DNA of 64,000 nucleotides from Aliidiomarina shirensis (GTDB lineage: Bacteria > Pseudomonadota > Gammaproteobacteria > Enterobacterales > Alteromonadaceae), in NCBI RefSeq assembly GCF_003987345.1, contig NZ_PIPP01000004.1, positions 62,001 through 126,000 on the forward strand. Direction: 5' to 3'. Below are positions 19,274 through 29,005 of this stretch, piece after piece. How positions within the stretch are numbered: the first letter of the stretch is position 1; every line of letters begins with the position of its first letter. The notes beneath the pieces were generated by a model. That model was not told the DNA's origin, did no database searches, and worked only from the letters and a program-made list of their open reading frames with translations. The translations under genes were made by a program, and so were the position numbers.

Positions 19274-21037
19274 GTGAAACGCACAAAGAAGCAATCACAG
19301 CCGTTAGCTAGCAGAAGCATTGTTCGTACCTTGCTAACCAGCGTTCTCACTGTATATTTTCTACTCACTTTGGTGATTACTACTGGCCAGATAGCAGCAG
19401 AATACCAAAACACTCGAAATACCTTGTTGAATGATCTACGCAACCAACACTACACCTTTGCCGCAAGCATCGCCCGCTCGCTATGGGAATTTAACGAATT
19501 ACAAACAGAAGCATTAGCAGAAGGACTGATTAATGTGCCCGCCATTAGCGGCGTGGTGGTTCGCGACGACCAGCAACGTATTTTAGTGCGTAAAGGCATC
19601 ATCAACAATTCAACGGCGTTCGAACCACTCGATAAAGCTGGGCCGATTGCGGAAAGCCAAGGTACTTTTGGTTATTATAGCCCGCTAACCTTTGAGTTTG
19701 GTAATACCTCAGAAGTTGTGGGCGATGTTATTTTGTTCTCGAATCGCGATGTAACTATTGAGCGCCTAAAGCCCAGCTTAATACTGCTTATTTTTGCTGC
19801 CATTGTTAAAAGCAGTATCCTGATCATACTATTTTCCCTCGCTTTTCGCTTCTATCTGCGTACACCACTTGAAGAACTTATTCGGCAAATTCGAAACTTT
19901 GATCCTGAAGCTATGGATTCCTCCAGCATTCACCTGCAACAGTTGGAAAGCAACGAGTTTAGTGTGCTCGAAGATTCCTACAACGATTTATTGCAACGCT
20001 TAAGAGAGCACCAGCTCGAACTCGCCAACGCACAACATGATTTGGCGCGCGCTAATAGAAAGCTCGAAGATCAGAATTTAGTGTTGGCACAAGAAGTTTC
20101 CGAGAAAACCATGGGCATCAGCAACCTCATGCTTGATCTTGATCGCCGTCGGCACGATTTAGAGGTTCGCCAACAATCTCTTGAGCATGAAATTCATCAA
20201 CGACGTATTACCGAATCGAAGTTAAAGCAAAGTAATAAAGATCTAGAGGAAAGTGTTGAGTTCTTGCAGCAAACCCGCGAGCAATTGCTCAACAGCGAAA
20301 AAATGGCTGCACTAGGTAACTTGGTAGCGAGCATTACGCATGAAGTAAGCACGCCACTGGGTATTGGCATTACGGCTTCATCATTCTTACAAGAAGAGCT
20401 CAAGAAAATAAAAGCACACCTGGCGGAAGGTGCAATTGATAACAAAGATCTCGCGGCCTGCCTAGCCAATGTCTGTGAATCTGCGGAGCTGATTGAAAAT
20501 AACCTAACGCGTGCGAACGAGCTTATGCATGGGTTCAAGCAAGTAGCCGTTGATCAAAGTTCTGAAGCTATGCGCAGCGTTGAAGTTGGTGAATATGTGC
20601 AACGAATTATCAAAACGCTAAAACCAAAACTGCAGAAATACAATGTATCAGTGCACGTGAACTGCCCAACGATTCACGCGCAATTTATTACCGGAGCACT
20701 GGCGCAAATTCTCACCAATATGATCGTAAATAGCCTGAAGCATGGTTTTACCAACCGCAACACGGGCGAGATAAAAATCGACATCACATTGGCATCAAGC
20801 CAACTATGTTTTGCCTATTCCGATGATGGTGTAGGCATGAGTAAAAGCGCCTTAGAGCGTATCTTTGAACCATTCTTCACTACATGCCGCGATAGTGGTG
20901 GCAGCGGTTTAGGCACACACATCATTTATGATTTGATCACTGAACGGCTAGGCGGAGAAATCTCTGTCGATAGCCAACCTGATCAAGGTTTGCGTTATCA
21001 GTTCTCATTTCCTGTAACTTTAACCAACGCAAACTGA
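19274..21037 (+). CDS. Orphan membrane sensor histidine kinase
   Basis: This 587-residue kinase has TM1 (about 18-40), a periplasmic sensor of about 125 residues, TM2 (about 168-192), a HAMP-like segment, and a long coiled coil (about 225-345). The dimerisation domain has His356 in GNLVASITHEVSTPLG, and the ATPase domain has the N-box NMIVNSLKHGF, the G1 box DDGVGMS, the FEPFFTT F-box and GGSGLGTHIIYDL. The ITHEVSTPLG form belongs to the HK4-like group. No response regulator is encoded next to it. It starts at a GTG. The stimulus is unknown; it is divergent from the porin gene. Confidence 0.87.
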   Translation: MKRTKKQSQPLASRSIVRTLLTSVLTVYFLLTLVITTGQIAAEYQNTRNTLLNDLRNQHYTFAASIARSLWEFNELQTEALAEGLINVPAISGVVVRDDQQRILVRKGIINNSTAFEPLDKAGPIAESQGTFGYYSPLTFEFGNTSEVVGDVILFSNRDVTIERLKPSLILLIFAAIVKSSILIILFSLAFRFYLRTPLEELIRQIRNFDPEAMDSSSIHLQQLESNEFSVLEDSYNDLLQRLREHQLELANAQHDLARANRKLEDQNLVLAQEVSEKTMGISNLMLDLDRRRHDLEVRQQSLEHEIHQRRITESKLKQSNKDLEESVEFLQQTREQLLNSEKMAALGNLVASITHEVSTPLGIGITASSFLQEELKKIKAHLAEGAIDNKDLAACLANVCESAELIENNLTRANELMHGFKQVAVDQSSEAMRSVEVGEYVQRIIKTLKPKLQKYNVSVHVNCPTIHAQFITGALAQILTNMIVNSLKHGFTNRNTGEIKIDITLASSQLCFAYSDDGVGMSKSALERIFEPFFTTCRDSGGSGLGTHIIYDLITERLGGEISVDSQPDQGLRYQFSFPVTLTNAN

Positions 21038-21106
21038 CAGGCTGCCGATACTCAGGTATTATGCGGCATAATTTTTTACCCTAGTTTATTTGGAGCACCC
21101 GCAATT

Positions 21107-22039
21107 ATGTGGTTTAAAAACTTGCGCGTTTATCAGTTTACGCAACCGTTCGCTTGGTCGGAAGAAGCTGAAAAGCTCCTTGAAGAACGGCGCTTTACCC
21201 CTTGCTCGCGGCAAGAACCTGCAAGTTTCGGTTGGGTTCCTCCAGTTGGTGAAGAAGATGGCCCGTTATTGCATCGCGTAGGCGATAACCTTCTGTTCTG
21301 TGCAAAGAAAGAAGAGAAAGTAATGCCGGCGAGTGCAGTGAACGCAGAATTGGAAACAATTCGTGAGCAGTTTCAGCAAGAGAATGCGCGGCCGATGCCG
21401 AGAAAAGAACAGCAAGCGATGAAAGAAGAGATTATTCATCGTATGTTGCCACAGGCTTTGTCACGTTACGCCGTTACTTGGGCCATGATTGATTTAACCA
21501 ATCAAAAGCTCATGGTTGATACTTCAAGTGCCAGCCGCGCTGAAGATTTAACCGCATTGCTGCGCAGTTGTTTAGGCTCACTTCCCATCAAGCCTTGGGG
21601 TGCCGAACAAACAGCCGAAGTATTCTTTACCGAATGGCTGAAACAGCAATCAGCTCCTGCACCGTTCGAACTTGGCTTGGAAGCAGAACTTCGAAGCTTT
21701 GGTGAAGATGAATCAATTGTTCGTTTCAAACAACATGATTTAACCACTGACGAAGTAAGCTTGCACTTACAGCATGGTAAATTAGCTACACAAGTTGCGC
21801 TTGAGTGGGATGAACGGCTAAGCTTCCTGTTAACCGATGATTATGCAGTAAAGCGAATACGCTTTAGTGACGTATTAAAAGAGCAACGCGATGATCTCAA
21901 TCCTGAGAGCCGCGCCGAACAACTAGATGTCGATTTTGCCTTGATGAGCGGCGAACTGAATCAGTTAATTATAGAATTGAACCGTATTTTTGCGGTTTCC
22001 GATAAAGCTAGCACGGAGTTGTCTGCGAATGAATCCTGA
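21107..22039 (+). CDS. rdgC: Recombination-associated protein RdgC
   Basis: RdgC forms a dimeric ring on DNA and restrains RecA. The 310-residue protein starts with the family signature MWFKNLRVYQFT, followed by the conserved FGWVPPVG and a central QQAMKEEIIHRMLPQALSRY segment; lengths match E. coli (303). It begins at an ATG after TTTGGAGCACCCGCAATT. The last 11 bp overlap the start of srmB, implying coupled translation of the two genes. Confidence 0.94.
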   Translation: MWFKNLRVYQFTQPFAWSEEAEKLLEERRFTPCSRQEPASFGWVPPVGEEDGPLLHRVGDNLLFCAKKEEKVMPASAVNAELETIREQFQQENARPMPRKEQQAMKEEIIHRMLPQALSRYAVTWAMIDLTNQKLMVDTSSASRAEDLTALLRSCLGSLPIKPWGAEQTAEVFFTEWLKQQSAPAPFELGLEAELRSFGEDESIVRFKQHDLTTDEVSLHLQHGKLATQVALEWDERLSFLLTDDYAVKRIRFSDVLKEQRDDLNPESRAEQLDVDFALMSGELNQLIIELNRIFAVSDKASTELSANES

Positions 22040-23333
22040 ATGGGATCAGCTCGAACTTGATTCGGCATTAGTGAATACCTTGTTGGATGCGGGCTTAATG
22101 AAGCCTACAAAAATTCAGCAGGAAGTTATTCCATTAGCGCTTGATGCGCGCGATGTACTTGCGGCATCGCCAACAGGCACCGGCAAAACGCTGGCGTTTT
22201 TGTTGCCTGCTATTCAGCATTTGCTCGATTACCCCCGCCGAACTCCGGGATCTGCGCGTGTTTTGGTGCTGGCACCAACGCGTGAACTTGCAGAACAAAT
22301 TGGCCGCCAATCAGAAATGCTCTGTGCTGCCGTAGGGCTCACCACTCTAACGGTTACCGGTGGCGTGAATTTTGGCAGCCACACCGGTGCGTTCAAAGAA
22401 AACTTGGATATCGTAATCGCCACACCGGGCCGTTTGCTCGATTATTTGGGCGATGAAAAATTCAGTGCTGAAGAACTAGAAATATTGGTGCTTGATGAAG
22501 CTGATCGCATGCTCGATATGGGCTTCCGCCAGCCGGTTGAACAAATTATCAACGAAGCTATGAATTTGCGCCAACGCCTACTATTTTCGGCGACCGCAGA
22601 TCACCACACCTTAGCTACTTTTAGTAAGCAAGTGCTCGCGAAGCCTGAGTTTATTAACGTAGAGCCGCCTCGCCGGGAAAAAGGTAAAATTCATCAGTGG
22701 GTTCATATTGCCGACGATGTAAATCACAAACAGGCGCTAATCAAACATTTATTAGGTGAATTTAACGGCCGCGTTTTAGTATTCGTTCGCAAGCGTGAAC
22801 GCGCCCATGAACTTGCTGAAGTGCTTCAACGCATGGGTTATGGCGCAGTAGCGCTCGAAGGCGGATTACCGCAAGATGAGCGGCAAAAGCGATTAAAATC
22901 ATTCTCCGATGTACGCCAACGTATTCTTGTAGCAACCGATGTTGCGGCACGGGGCTTAGATATTCCAGATGTGGAACTCGTAGTGAATTTCGATTTACCA
23001 CGCAAAGGCGATACGTTTTTACATCGTATTGGCCGAACTGGCCGCGCGGGTAAAACGGGTACCGCAATTGCGTTGGTTGAAGCGCATGATGCCGAAAACC
23101 TTGGCCGCATTGAGCGCTATTTAACCGAACGGTTAGAACGCCGATTTGTTGCTGAATTACGGCCGAAGTTTAAGTTTCCAGAGCCGCATAAAAAATCAAA
23201 AGCGAAGAAAAAGAAGAAAGCTGCGAAAGCCGATAAAACCGGCGCTAAGAAATCGACAAAGCAAAAAGGCGCTCGGCCAAATTTAAGTACCGTAAAGGGG
23301 AAAGTAGAACCCATTAAAAAACGCAGCTCATAA
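22029..23333 (+). CDS. srmB: DEAD-box RNA helicase SrmB
   Basis: SrmB assists early assembly of the 50S ribosomal subunit. Helicase motifs in order: Q motif (KPTKIQQEVIP), motif I SPTGTGKT, Ia PTRELAEQ, II LDEADRMLDMGF, III SATA, IV VFVRKRERAHELAE, V TDVAARGLDIPD and VI HRIGRTGRAG. The KIHQWVHIADD and VFVRKRERAHELA segments are specific to SrmB, and the basic Lys-rich tail (about 390-434) also fits. The frame is open from 21990, but the ATG at 22029 has a nearby GGAG and the expected N-terminus. It is coupled to rdgC. Confidence 0.93.
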   Translation: MNPEWDQLELDSALVNTLLDAGLMKPTKIQQEVIPLALDARDVLAASPTGTGKTLAFLLPAIQHLLDYPRRTPGSARVLVLAPTRELAEQIGRQSEMLCAAVGLTTLTVTGGVNFGSHTGAFKENLDIVIATPGRLLDYLGDEKFSAEELEILVLDEADRMLDMGFRQPVEQIINEAMNLRQRLLFSATADHHTLATFSKQVLAKPEFINVEPPRREKGKIHQWVHIADDVNHKQALIKHLLGEFNGRVLVFVRKRERAHELAEVLQRMGYGAVALEGGLPQDERQKRLKSFSDVRQRILVATDVAARGLDIPDVELVVNFDLPRKGDTFLHRIGRTGRAGKTGTAIALVEAHDAENLGRIERYLTERLERRFVAELRPKFKFPEPHKKSKAKKKKKAAKADKTGAKKSTKQKGARPNLSTVKGKVEPIKKRSS

Positions 23334-23346
23334 GCTGCGTTTTTTG
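23316..23346. terminator. Bidirectional terminator shared by srmB and the VanZ-like gene
   Basis: The hairpin ACGCAGCT-CATA-AGCTGCGT is flanked by A6 and T6. It overlaps the last codons of both convergent genes, whose stop codons abut at 23330/23331. Confidence 0.9.
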
Positions 23347-23708
23347 TGTTTCTTGTAAGCTGCTCTAGCAATATAAAAACCAAGCACGCCTAGCATATCA
23401 GCAACAACATCCCAAATATCAGCCCCGCGCCCCGGTATATGGTGTTGCGCTACTTCAATGCCCATTGCATAAACGAATAATATCGGGAGTGCTATCCATA
23501 GCCGTGGTCGAAATGCTAAGTGCATAGTAGTAGCTAACACGAAGAATAAGCCGAAATGAACCACTTTATCCGCATGTGCAAAGCTAGCTATTGAGGGTGT
23601 AGGAGGTGTTTGCATAACAAACAACGCCGATACAACAACAACCACAATAATAAAAAGAATACGCCAAAACACGCGTGGTTTAATCCTTATTTGAATTCGT
23701 TTGCTCAT
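23328..23708 (-). CDS. VanZ-like small membrane protein
   Basis: This is a 126-residue protein with about four hydrophobic segments. The core matches the VanZ-like family: a conserved His in DKVVHFGLFFVLA and the later GIEVAQHHIPGRGADIWDVVADMLG, with the Glu, Gln, Arg and Asp typical of that motif. VanZ-like proteins are widespread and mostly uncharacterised; this is not evidence of glycopeptide resistance. The start MSKRIQIRI at 23708 is favoured over an upstream codon because it gives a normal charged N-terminus. It overlaps the thiI end by 29 bp and is likely co-transcribed with it. Confidence 0.78.
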   Translation of the reverse strand: MSKRIQIRIKPRVFWRILFIIVVVVVSALFVMQTPPTPSIASFAHADKVVHFGLFFVLATTMHLAFRPRLWIALPILFVYAMGIEVAQHHIPGRGADIWDVVADMLGVLGFYIARAAYKKHKKRSL

Positions 23709-25146
23709 AAACACCCGTATGCACAAACCCTTGTTCTTTAAGATAGATAGCCTGTAGGCGGCTCATCACACCTTGTTGGCAATACATTAAATATGTGGTG
23801 TTCTTATCTAGTGTATCCTGTTTGCGCGCGATTCGAAAAAAAGGAATGTGTAACACTTTGTGTTTTTCCAACTGCAAAGGCGCTAACTCTTCTTCGTCAT
23901 CTGTACGCACGTCAATAATTACTGCATTTTCAGGAATACTATCTTGATATATGGTTGGGCCAGCAACCGGATTTACGCGAACTTCACGAATATCTACGGC
24001 GTTGCTCTTCGCAACTACTTCATTAATCAAACTATCCGGCAACACGGCCTGTTCCGTTTCTAAGATTAAATCAGGATTTACGCGCACGGAAGGCTGTTGC
24101 GAGATAACCCCACAATATTCTGGTACTACCGCCGATAAATGCTCAACACCAATTTTTCGAGCTTCATTCACAATATCTTGCTTATCACTCACAATCAGGG
24201 GCCGCAAAATAAGTGCATCGGTAGCTTGATCAATAATTCGCAAATTACTAAGGGTTTGGCTCGCTACTTGCCCAACCGCTTCGCCAGTAACTAACGCGTG
24301 GGCTTTCACCAGCTGCGCTACTTGCCCAGCTGCTCGCATCATCGCACGCTTCAGCATCACACCCATACTGCCTTGATCAGCGTGCTCAAGAATACGTTCT
24401 ACTACTTCTGAAAAATCAACGGTAATAAATTTCACGGCGTGAGTGCGGGAGTATTTTTCCCAAATGAAATAGGCGATCTCGCGCACAGCCGCTTCATGTG
24501 CATCGGCACCCAAATTAAAGAAGCAAAAATGCGTGCGCGCACCCCGCCGAATCATTTGGTAGCTCGCTACCGCAGAATCGAAGCCTCCGGACATCAGGGA
24601 TAACACGGTTTCTTGCGTGGGTAATGGGAAGCCCCCCAGCCCGGCAAAACGCAGTTCCACCATAGAAACGGTGTCATCGATAACGTGAAGCACCACTTCT
24701 TCTTGCGGATTCTTTAGGGCAACTTCTGTACCCGGAACGCGCGCCCGGATACCGCCACCAATATAGCGCGCCATATCAATCGAGGAAAACTCATGATTGC
24801 CTTTGCGTTTCACCCTTACCGCAAAGGTTTTATTGCTTAACCGCTGCGTTTGGCTCGCTAAAATCCACTCTAACAGTTGCTCAAACTCGGTTAGCGGGTG
24901 TTCGGAAACTTGTTCAAAATAAGCGATGCCAGGCGTTTGCTGCAAAAACTGAATAATTTTCGCGGTAACACTTGCATCGGCTGCATGATAAATATCGATA
25001 CGATCCCAGCGGCTATTAACACGCACTGAGCGATCTAAAGGCTTCATAAGTGTGCGCAGATTACCCGTTAAAACTTTTAAGTGGCGCTGGCGCACCGAAC
25101 GGCTTTTGATCGTAATCTCAGCATGTAAACGTACAATAAACTTCAT
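23680..25146 (-). CDS. thiI: tRNA 4-thiouridine / thiamine sulfurtransferase ThiI
   Basis: ThiI makes 4-thiouridine at tRNA position 8 and supplies sulfur for the thiazole of thiamine. In the 488-residue form there is an N-terminal ferredoxin-like domain with THUMP (about 1-165), the PP-loop VLSLMSGGFDSAVASY (about 180-195) and a C-terminal rhodanese domain (about 390-488). The rhodanese active-site Cys lies in MYCQQGVMSRLQA, which marks the long two-function form. The start at 25146 (SD GAGGG) replaces a longer frame whose N-terminus is translated from 12-bp repeats. The VanZ-like gene follows. Confidence 0.94.
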   Translation of the reverse strand: MKFIVRLHAEITIKSRSVRQRHLKVLTGNLRTLMKPLDRSVRVNSRWDRIDIYHAADASVTAKIIQFLQQTPGIAYFEQVSEHPLTEFEQLLEWILASQTQRLSNKTFAVRVKRKGNHEFSSIDMARYIGGGIRARVPGTEVALKNPQEEVVLHVIDDTVSMVELRFAGLGGFPLPTQETVLSLMSGGFDSAVASYQMIRRGARTHFCFFNLGADAHEAAVREIAYFIWEKYSRTHAVKFITVDFSEVVERILEHADQGSMGVMLKRAMMRAAGQVAQLVKAHALVTGEAVGQVASQTLSNLRIIDQATDALILRPLIVSDKQDIVNEARKIGVEHLSAVVPEYCGVISQQPSVRVNPDLILETEQAVLPDSLINEVVAKSNAVDIREVRVNPVAGPTIYQDSIPENAVIIDVRTDDEEELAPLQLEKHKVLHIPFFRIARKQDTLDKNTTYLMYCQQGVMSRLQAIYLKEQGFVHTGVYEQTNSNKD

Positions 25147-25187
25147 GAAACCCTCAAACTTTTGTGCATTACTTATGGGTAATAACC

Positions 25188-25235
25188 GCAGTACACTATG
25201 TAGTACACCGTGCAGTACACCATGCAATAAACCAT
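25188..25235. repeat. Four tandem 12-bp repeats upstream of thiI
   Basis: The unit GCAGTACACCAT occurs as GCAGTACACTAT, GTAGTACACCGT, GCAGTACACCAT and GCAATAAACCAT without gaps. It lies in the 243-bp divergent region between thiI and xseB. It could be a simple tandem duplication or repeated operator half-sites. The rest of the gap (25236-25389) shows no other feature. Confidence 0.85.
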
Positions 25236-25389
25236 GTTACCAACCGAAAAATAGTGGGCGATTATAGCCGATTTGAGCGGTAGCAACCAGAATCAATGAA
25301 TATCAGCTATATCGACAGCAAAAGCGGTGCAGATTCAAAGCTAGCTGTGGTATTTTAGCGTAATCGTAAGCAACTTCGAGAAAGCACCT

Positions 25390-25647
25390 ATGAGTACTAA
25401 AGAGAACACCGAAGCATTGGGGTTCGAGCAAGCCATGGAAGAGCTAGAGCAGATCGTGAGCGCGCTTGAAGAAGGTGAACTACCTTTAGAAGAATCGTTA
25501 AAACAATTTGAACGCGCCGTACATTTATCGCGTGTGAGCCAACAGAAGCTTCAACAAGCTGAACAAAAAGTACAGGTTTTACTCCAGCAAAATGGAACAG
25601 AAAGCTTGGAATCGTTCGCTGACTTAAATACACCAACCAGCGAGTAA
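25390..25647 (+). CDS. xseB: Exodeoxyribonuclease VII small subunit
   Basis: XseB is the small helical-hairpin subunit of exonuclease VII, which degrades single-stranded DNA with XseA. The 85-residue protein has the family motif FEQAMEELEQIVSALEEGELPLEESLK, given here only as a landmark at about residues 13-39, followed by a helix rich in Gln and Lys. It is the first gene of the xseB-ispA-dxs operon, the standard gammaproteobacterial order; xseA is elsewhere. Confidence 0.94.
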   Translation: MSTKENTEALGFEQAMEELEQIVSALEEGELPLEESLKQFERAVHLSRVSQQKLQQAEQKVQVLLQQNGTESLESFADLNTPTSE

Positions 25648-25686
25648 TGGTTGTTTCCTACAGCTTATCGAAAGGCTAAAAAAGTA

Positions 25687-26583
25687 ATGTCTGCTGAAGA
25701 TCTACTATTTGCGCGCATTGATTACTATCGTCAGCGCCATGTAAGCTACTTGGAGCAAAAACTGCAACAACATGCTCCTGCAGAGAGGCTCCGAGCGGCC
25801 ATGGCTTATGCCGTTTTACTCGGCGGCAAGCGGGTTCGGCCATTTTTGGTGTATGCCACTGGCGAAATGCTTGGCGTTGAAGAAGCAGTTCTTGATGCTC
25901 CAGCAGCTGCGATTGAATGTATACACGCGTATTCGTTAGTGCATGATGATTTACCCGCAATGGATAACGATACCTTGCGCCGTGGTAAGAACACGTGCCA
26001 CATTGAATTTGATGAGGCAACTGCTATTCTCGCAGGTGATGCGTTACAAAGTTTAGCGTTCGAGCTATTAGCAGCACCACAGCAAACGATTTCCGCGAAC
26101 CAGCAAGTGGCGATGCTTTCAACACTCGCTAAGGCGTCTGGGTTACATGGTATGTGTGGGGGGCAAGCGCTTGATATTAGCGCTACAGGAAAAACCATTA
26201 CCACCACCGAGCTTGAGCAAATTCATCAACTGAAAACTGGCACATTGTTGCGAGCAGCAGTGCAGCTTGGCGCGTTAAGTTCGAACCAAGTGGATAATAG
26301 AACTTTAACGTTACTCGATCAGTTCGCAGAAGCGATTGGGCTCGCATTCCAGGTGAAAGACGATATCCTTGATGTTACAGGCACCACAAAAACACTCGGG
26401 AAAACGCAAGGGGCGGATGCCGCTTTAGAAAAAGCCACGTATCCGGCTTTGCTCGGCCTAGCAGGCTCAAATGATTTACTCCAACGCCTGCAAGAAAAAG
26501 CGCTACACGCGCTTTCATTGATCCCGTACAATACTTCTCTTCTAGAGCAGTTTACTGAATATTTGGTAACACGAGACCGGTAG
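25687..26583 (+). CDS. ispA: Farnesyl diphosphate synthase
   Basis: IspA condenses DMAPP and IPP to farnesyl diphosphate, the precursor of ubiquinone side chains and undecaprenyl phosphate. In the 298-residue protein are [11 protein letters not shown] (IPP binding), the first Asp-rich motif [14 protein letters not shown], the [10 protein letters not shown] segment and the second Asp-rich motif VKDDILD. A TTG at 25651 opens the frame, but the ATG at 25687 gives the family length (E. coli 299). It lies between xseB and dxs, with only 5 bp before dxs. Confidence 0.94.
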   Translation: MSAEDLLFARIDYYRQRHVSYLEQKLQQHAPAERLRAAMAYAVLLGGKRVRPFLVYATGEMLGVEEAVLDAPAAAIECIHAYSLVHDDLPAMDNDTLRRGKNTCHIEFDEATAILAGDALQSLAFELLAAPQQTISANQQVAMLSTLAKASGLHGMCGGQALDISATGKTITTTELEQIHQLKTGTLLRAAVQLGALSSNQVDNRTLTLLDQFAEAIGLAFQVKDDILDVTGTTKTLGKTQGADAALEKATYPALLGLAGSNDLLQRLQEKALHALSLIPYNTSLLEQFTEYLVTRDR

Positions 26584-26588
26584 TATAT

Positions 26589-28448
26589 ATGACGCAAAAA
26601 CAGAACAACCTCTTTCCATTGCTACGCCTAATTGATTCTCCAGCGGATTTGCGCGGGTTACCGAAGCAAAAGCTAAATCAGGTGAGCGATGAGCTGCGTC
26701 AGTTTTTATTAAGCTCCGTAAGTAAAAGCAGTGGCCATTTAGCCAGTGGTTTGGGCACGGTAGAGCTCACGGTAGCTTTACACTATGTGTTCAAAACACC
26801 CTTCGATCATATCGTTTGGGATGTAGGCCATCAGGCCTACCCGCATAAAATCCTTACTGGGCGCCGCGATCAACTACACACGATTCGGCAAAAAGATGGC
26901 TTACACCCGTTTCCTTGGCGGGAAGAGAGTGAATATGATGTGCTCTCAGTTGGCCATTCCAGCACATCTATCAGCGCAGCGTTAGGCCTTGCAATCGCCG
27001 CCGAGAAAGAAGCTGAAAATCGAAAAACTGTTGCCATTATTGGTGATGGTGCACTTACCGCTGGCATGGCTTTTGAAGCCATGAACCACGCAGGTGATGT
27101 AGCGCCCGATATGTTAGTGATCTTGAATGATAATGATATGTCGATTTCAGAGAATGTCGGCGCTCTGAATAATCACTTTGCACGCCTTTTATCCGGCAAA
27201 GTTTATACGTCATTGCGTGAAGGCAGCAAACAGTTGTTAAGTGCAATACCAAGCATGCGCGAGCTGGTAAGCCGGGCCGAAGAACATGTGAAAGGCATGG
27301 TTACACCGGGCACTATTTTTGAGGAACTTGGTTTTAATTACATTGGGCCAATTGATGGCCACGATGTTGATGCGTTAGTTGATACCCTTACCAACATGCG
27401 CACCTTGAAAGGCCCACAACTGTTGCACGTGGTGACCCGAAAAGGTAAAGGCTATGCGCCAGCCGAGAAAGACCCGATTGGTTATCACGGCGTGCCAAAA
27501 TTTGATCCCAGTATTGATTCACTGCCAGCGAAAACACCTACCATTCCTTCCTATTCAGCCGTGTTTGGCGAATGGCTTTGCGAAGTTGCACAAACCGATG
27601 AAAAGCTCATGGCAATTACCCCTGCTATGCGCGAAGGTTCTGGAATGGTGGAGTTTGCGCGCCGGTTCCCGAAACAGTATTTTGATGTCGCAATTGCCGA
27701 GCAGCACGCAGTAACCTTTGCCTCGGGTTTAGCTATCGCCGGTATGAAACCTGTGGTGGCAATTTACTCAACATTTTTACAGCGCGCCTACGATCAACTT
27801 ATTCACGATGTAGCACTGCAGAATTTAGATGTACTTTTTGCAATTGACCGCGCAGGTATTGTCGGTGCCGATGGCCCTACCCATCAGGGCGCATTTGATT
27901 TGAGCTTTATGCGTTGTATTCCGAACCTCGTTATCATGACCCCTAGCGATGAGAACGAATGCCGCCTTATGCTCTACACCGGTTACCAGCATCAAGGCCC
28001 AGCGTCGGTGCGATATCCTCGAGGTAATGGTATTGGTGTTGAATACAGCCCCCTAGTCGCATTACCGCTAGGCAAAAGCCGAACCGTGCGCACAGGTAAA
28101 AAGCTCGCCATCTTGAATTTCGGTACATTGCTGAACGAAGCGCTTATTGCAGCGGACGAGTTAGACGCTACTGTGATTGATATGCGCTTTGTAAAGCCTT
28201 TGGATACCGAAGCGGTATTCGAAGCTGCTAAACAACACGATGTTTTAGTTACCGTTGAAGAAAATGCTATAAGCGGCGGCGCTGGCAGTGCCGTAAGCGA
28301 AGCATTAGCGGAAGCAGGCATTATGCAGCAGGTTATCCACTTGGGGCTCCCTGATAGCTTCATAAAACATGGTAGCCAAGAAGAAATTCGAGCAGAGCTT
28401 AAGCTTGATGGAAAAGGTATTGCCGCGCAAATAAAAGCCCGAATCTAG
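26589..28448 (+). CDS. dxs: 1-deoxy-D-xylulose-5-phosphate synthase
   Basis: Dxs joins pyruvate and glyceraldehyde-3-phosphate using thiamine diphosphate. It is the entry step of the MEP isoprenoid pathway. The 619-residue protein shows [17 protein letters not shown], the TPP/Mg motif [18 protein letters not shown]...LNDNDMSIS, the transketolase-like pyrimidine domain with the catalytic Glu in [13 protein letters not shown], and [11 protein letters not shown]. It sits 5 bp after ispA, so the product and its consumer are co-expressed. The stop codon lies in the loop of a hairpin. Confidence 0.97.
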   Translation: MTQKQNNLFPLLRLIDSPADLRGLPKQKLNQVSDELRQFLLSSVSKSSGHLASGLGTVELTVALHYVFKTPFDHIVWDVGHQAYPHKILTGRRDQLHTIRQKDGLHPFPWREESEYDVLSVGHSSTSISAALGLAIAAEKEAENRKTVAIIGDGALTAGMAFEAMNHAGDVAPDMLVILNDNDMSISENVGALNNHFARLLSGKVYTSLREGSKQLLSAIPSMRELVSRAEEHVKGMVTPGTIFEELGFNYIGPIDGHDVDALVDTLTNMRTLKGPQLLHVVTRKGKGYAPAEKDPIGYHGVPKFDPSIDSLPAKTPTIPSYSAVFGEWLCEVAQTDEKLMAITPAMREGSGMVEFARRFPKQYFDVAIAEQHAVTFASGLAIAGMKPVVAIYSTFLQRAYDQLIHDVALQNLDVLFAIDRAGIVGADGPTHQGAFDLSFMRCIPNLVIMTPSDENECRLMLYTGYQHQGPASVRYPRGNGIGVEYSPLVALPLGKSRTVRTGKKLAILNFGTLLNEALIAADELDATVIDMRFVKPLDTEAVFEAAKQHDVLVTVEENAISGGAGSAVSEALAEAGIMQQVIHLGLPDSFIKHGSQEEIRAELKLDGKGIAAQIKARI

Positions 28449-28459
28449 TTCGGGCTGTT
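28436..28459 (+). terminator. Hairpin at the dxs stop codon, probable weak terminator
   Basis: AGCCCGAA-TCTAG-TTCGGGCT forms an 8-bp stem with the dxs TAG in the loop, followed by GTTTG rather than a long T-run. It may act as a weak terminator between the convergent dxs and pgpA. Confidence 0.6.
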
Positions 28460-28489
28460 TGCAAAATATGCGCTGAGTATTTGAGGTCT

Positions 28490-28984
28490 TTAGTAAAGCG
28501 GTATCCAGCCCAACGCCAACGCAATATGCATCAACACAAGCGCGAAGAAGCCTGCGAGCACATCGTCGATCATAATACCGAACCCGCCATCAACATGTTT
28601 ATCTAACCAACGAATCGGCCACGGTTTCAAAATATCGAAAATGCGGAACAGCACAAAAGCCAGCAAAAGTGCCTGCCAACTTACCGGTATGGCTATCATT
28701 GCAATCATATAGCCGGCGATCTCGTCCCATACAATGTGTGATGAATCATGCTCGCCCATAGCCTTTGCCGTAGCGCCACATAAATAAACACCAATAATCG
28801 TTACAAATGCCACTACGCCGATATAAGCCGCAACATCGAGCGACGCAAACAACCAAACTAAAACAATACCGGGCAATGTGCCGAAAGTGCCAGGTGCCTT
28901 TGGTGCCAAACCCGAGCCGAAGCCGAACGAAAGAAAATGAATGGGTTGTTTAACGAGTTCCCGAATACTTTGTTTTCTTGCCAT
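28490..28984 (-). CDS. pgpA: Phosphatidylglycerophosphatase A
   Basis: PgpA dephosphorylates phosphatidylglycerophosphate to phosphatidylglycerol at the inner membrane. The 164-residue protein has the signature GSGLAPKAPGTFGTLPGI (about 22-39), the acidic VWDEIAGYMIAM, and FRIFDILKPWPIRWLD (about 111-126), plus three to four membrane helices. It is the last gene of the ribH-nusB-thiL-pgpA run, 21 bp after thiL, as in E. coli. Confidence 0.95.
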   Translation of the reverse strand: MARKQSIRELVKQPIHFLSFGFGSGLAPKAPGTFGTLPGIVLVWLFASLDVAAYIGVVAFVTIIGVYLCGATAKAMGEHDSSHIVWDEIAGYMIAMIAIPVSWQALLLAFVLFRIFDILKPWPIRWLDKHVDGGFGIMIDDVLAGFFALVLMHIALALGWIPLY

Positions 28985-29005
28985 TGAACAAGCCCCTTTA
29001 AACCG

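Noticed and set aside
23328-23708. VanZ-like protein as a glycopeptide resistance gene
   Set aside because: Only the VanZ-like fold is present; no vanHAX genes are nearby, and such proteins are common in species without this resistance.
25188-25235. CRISPR-like array
   Set aside because: Units are only 12 bp and contiguous with no unique spacers.
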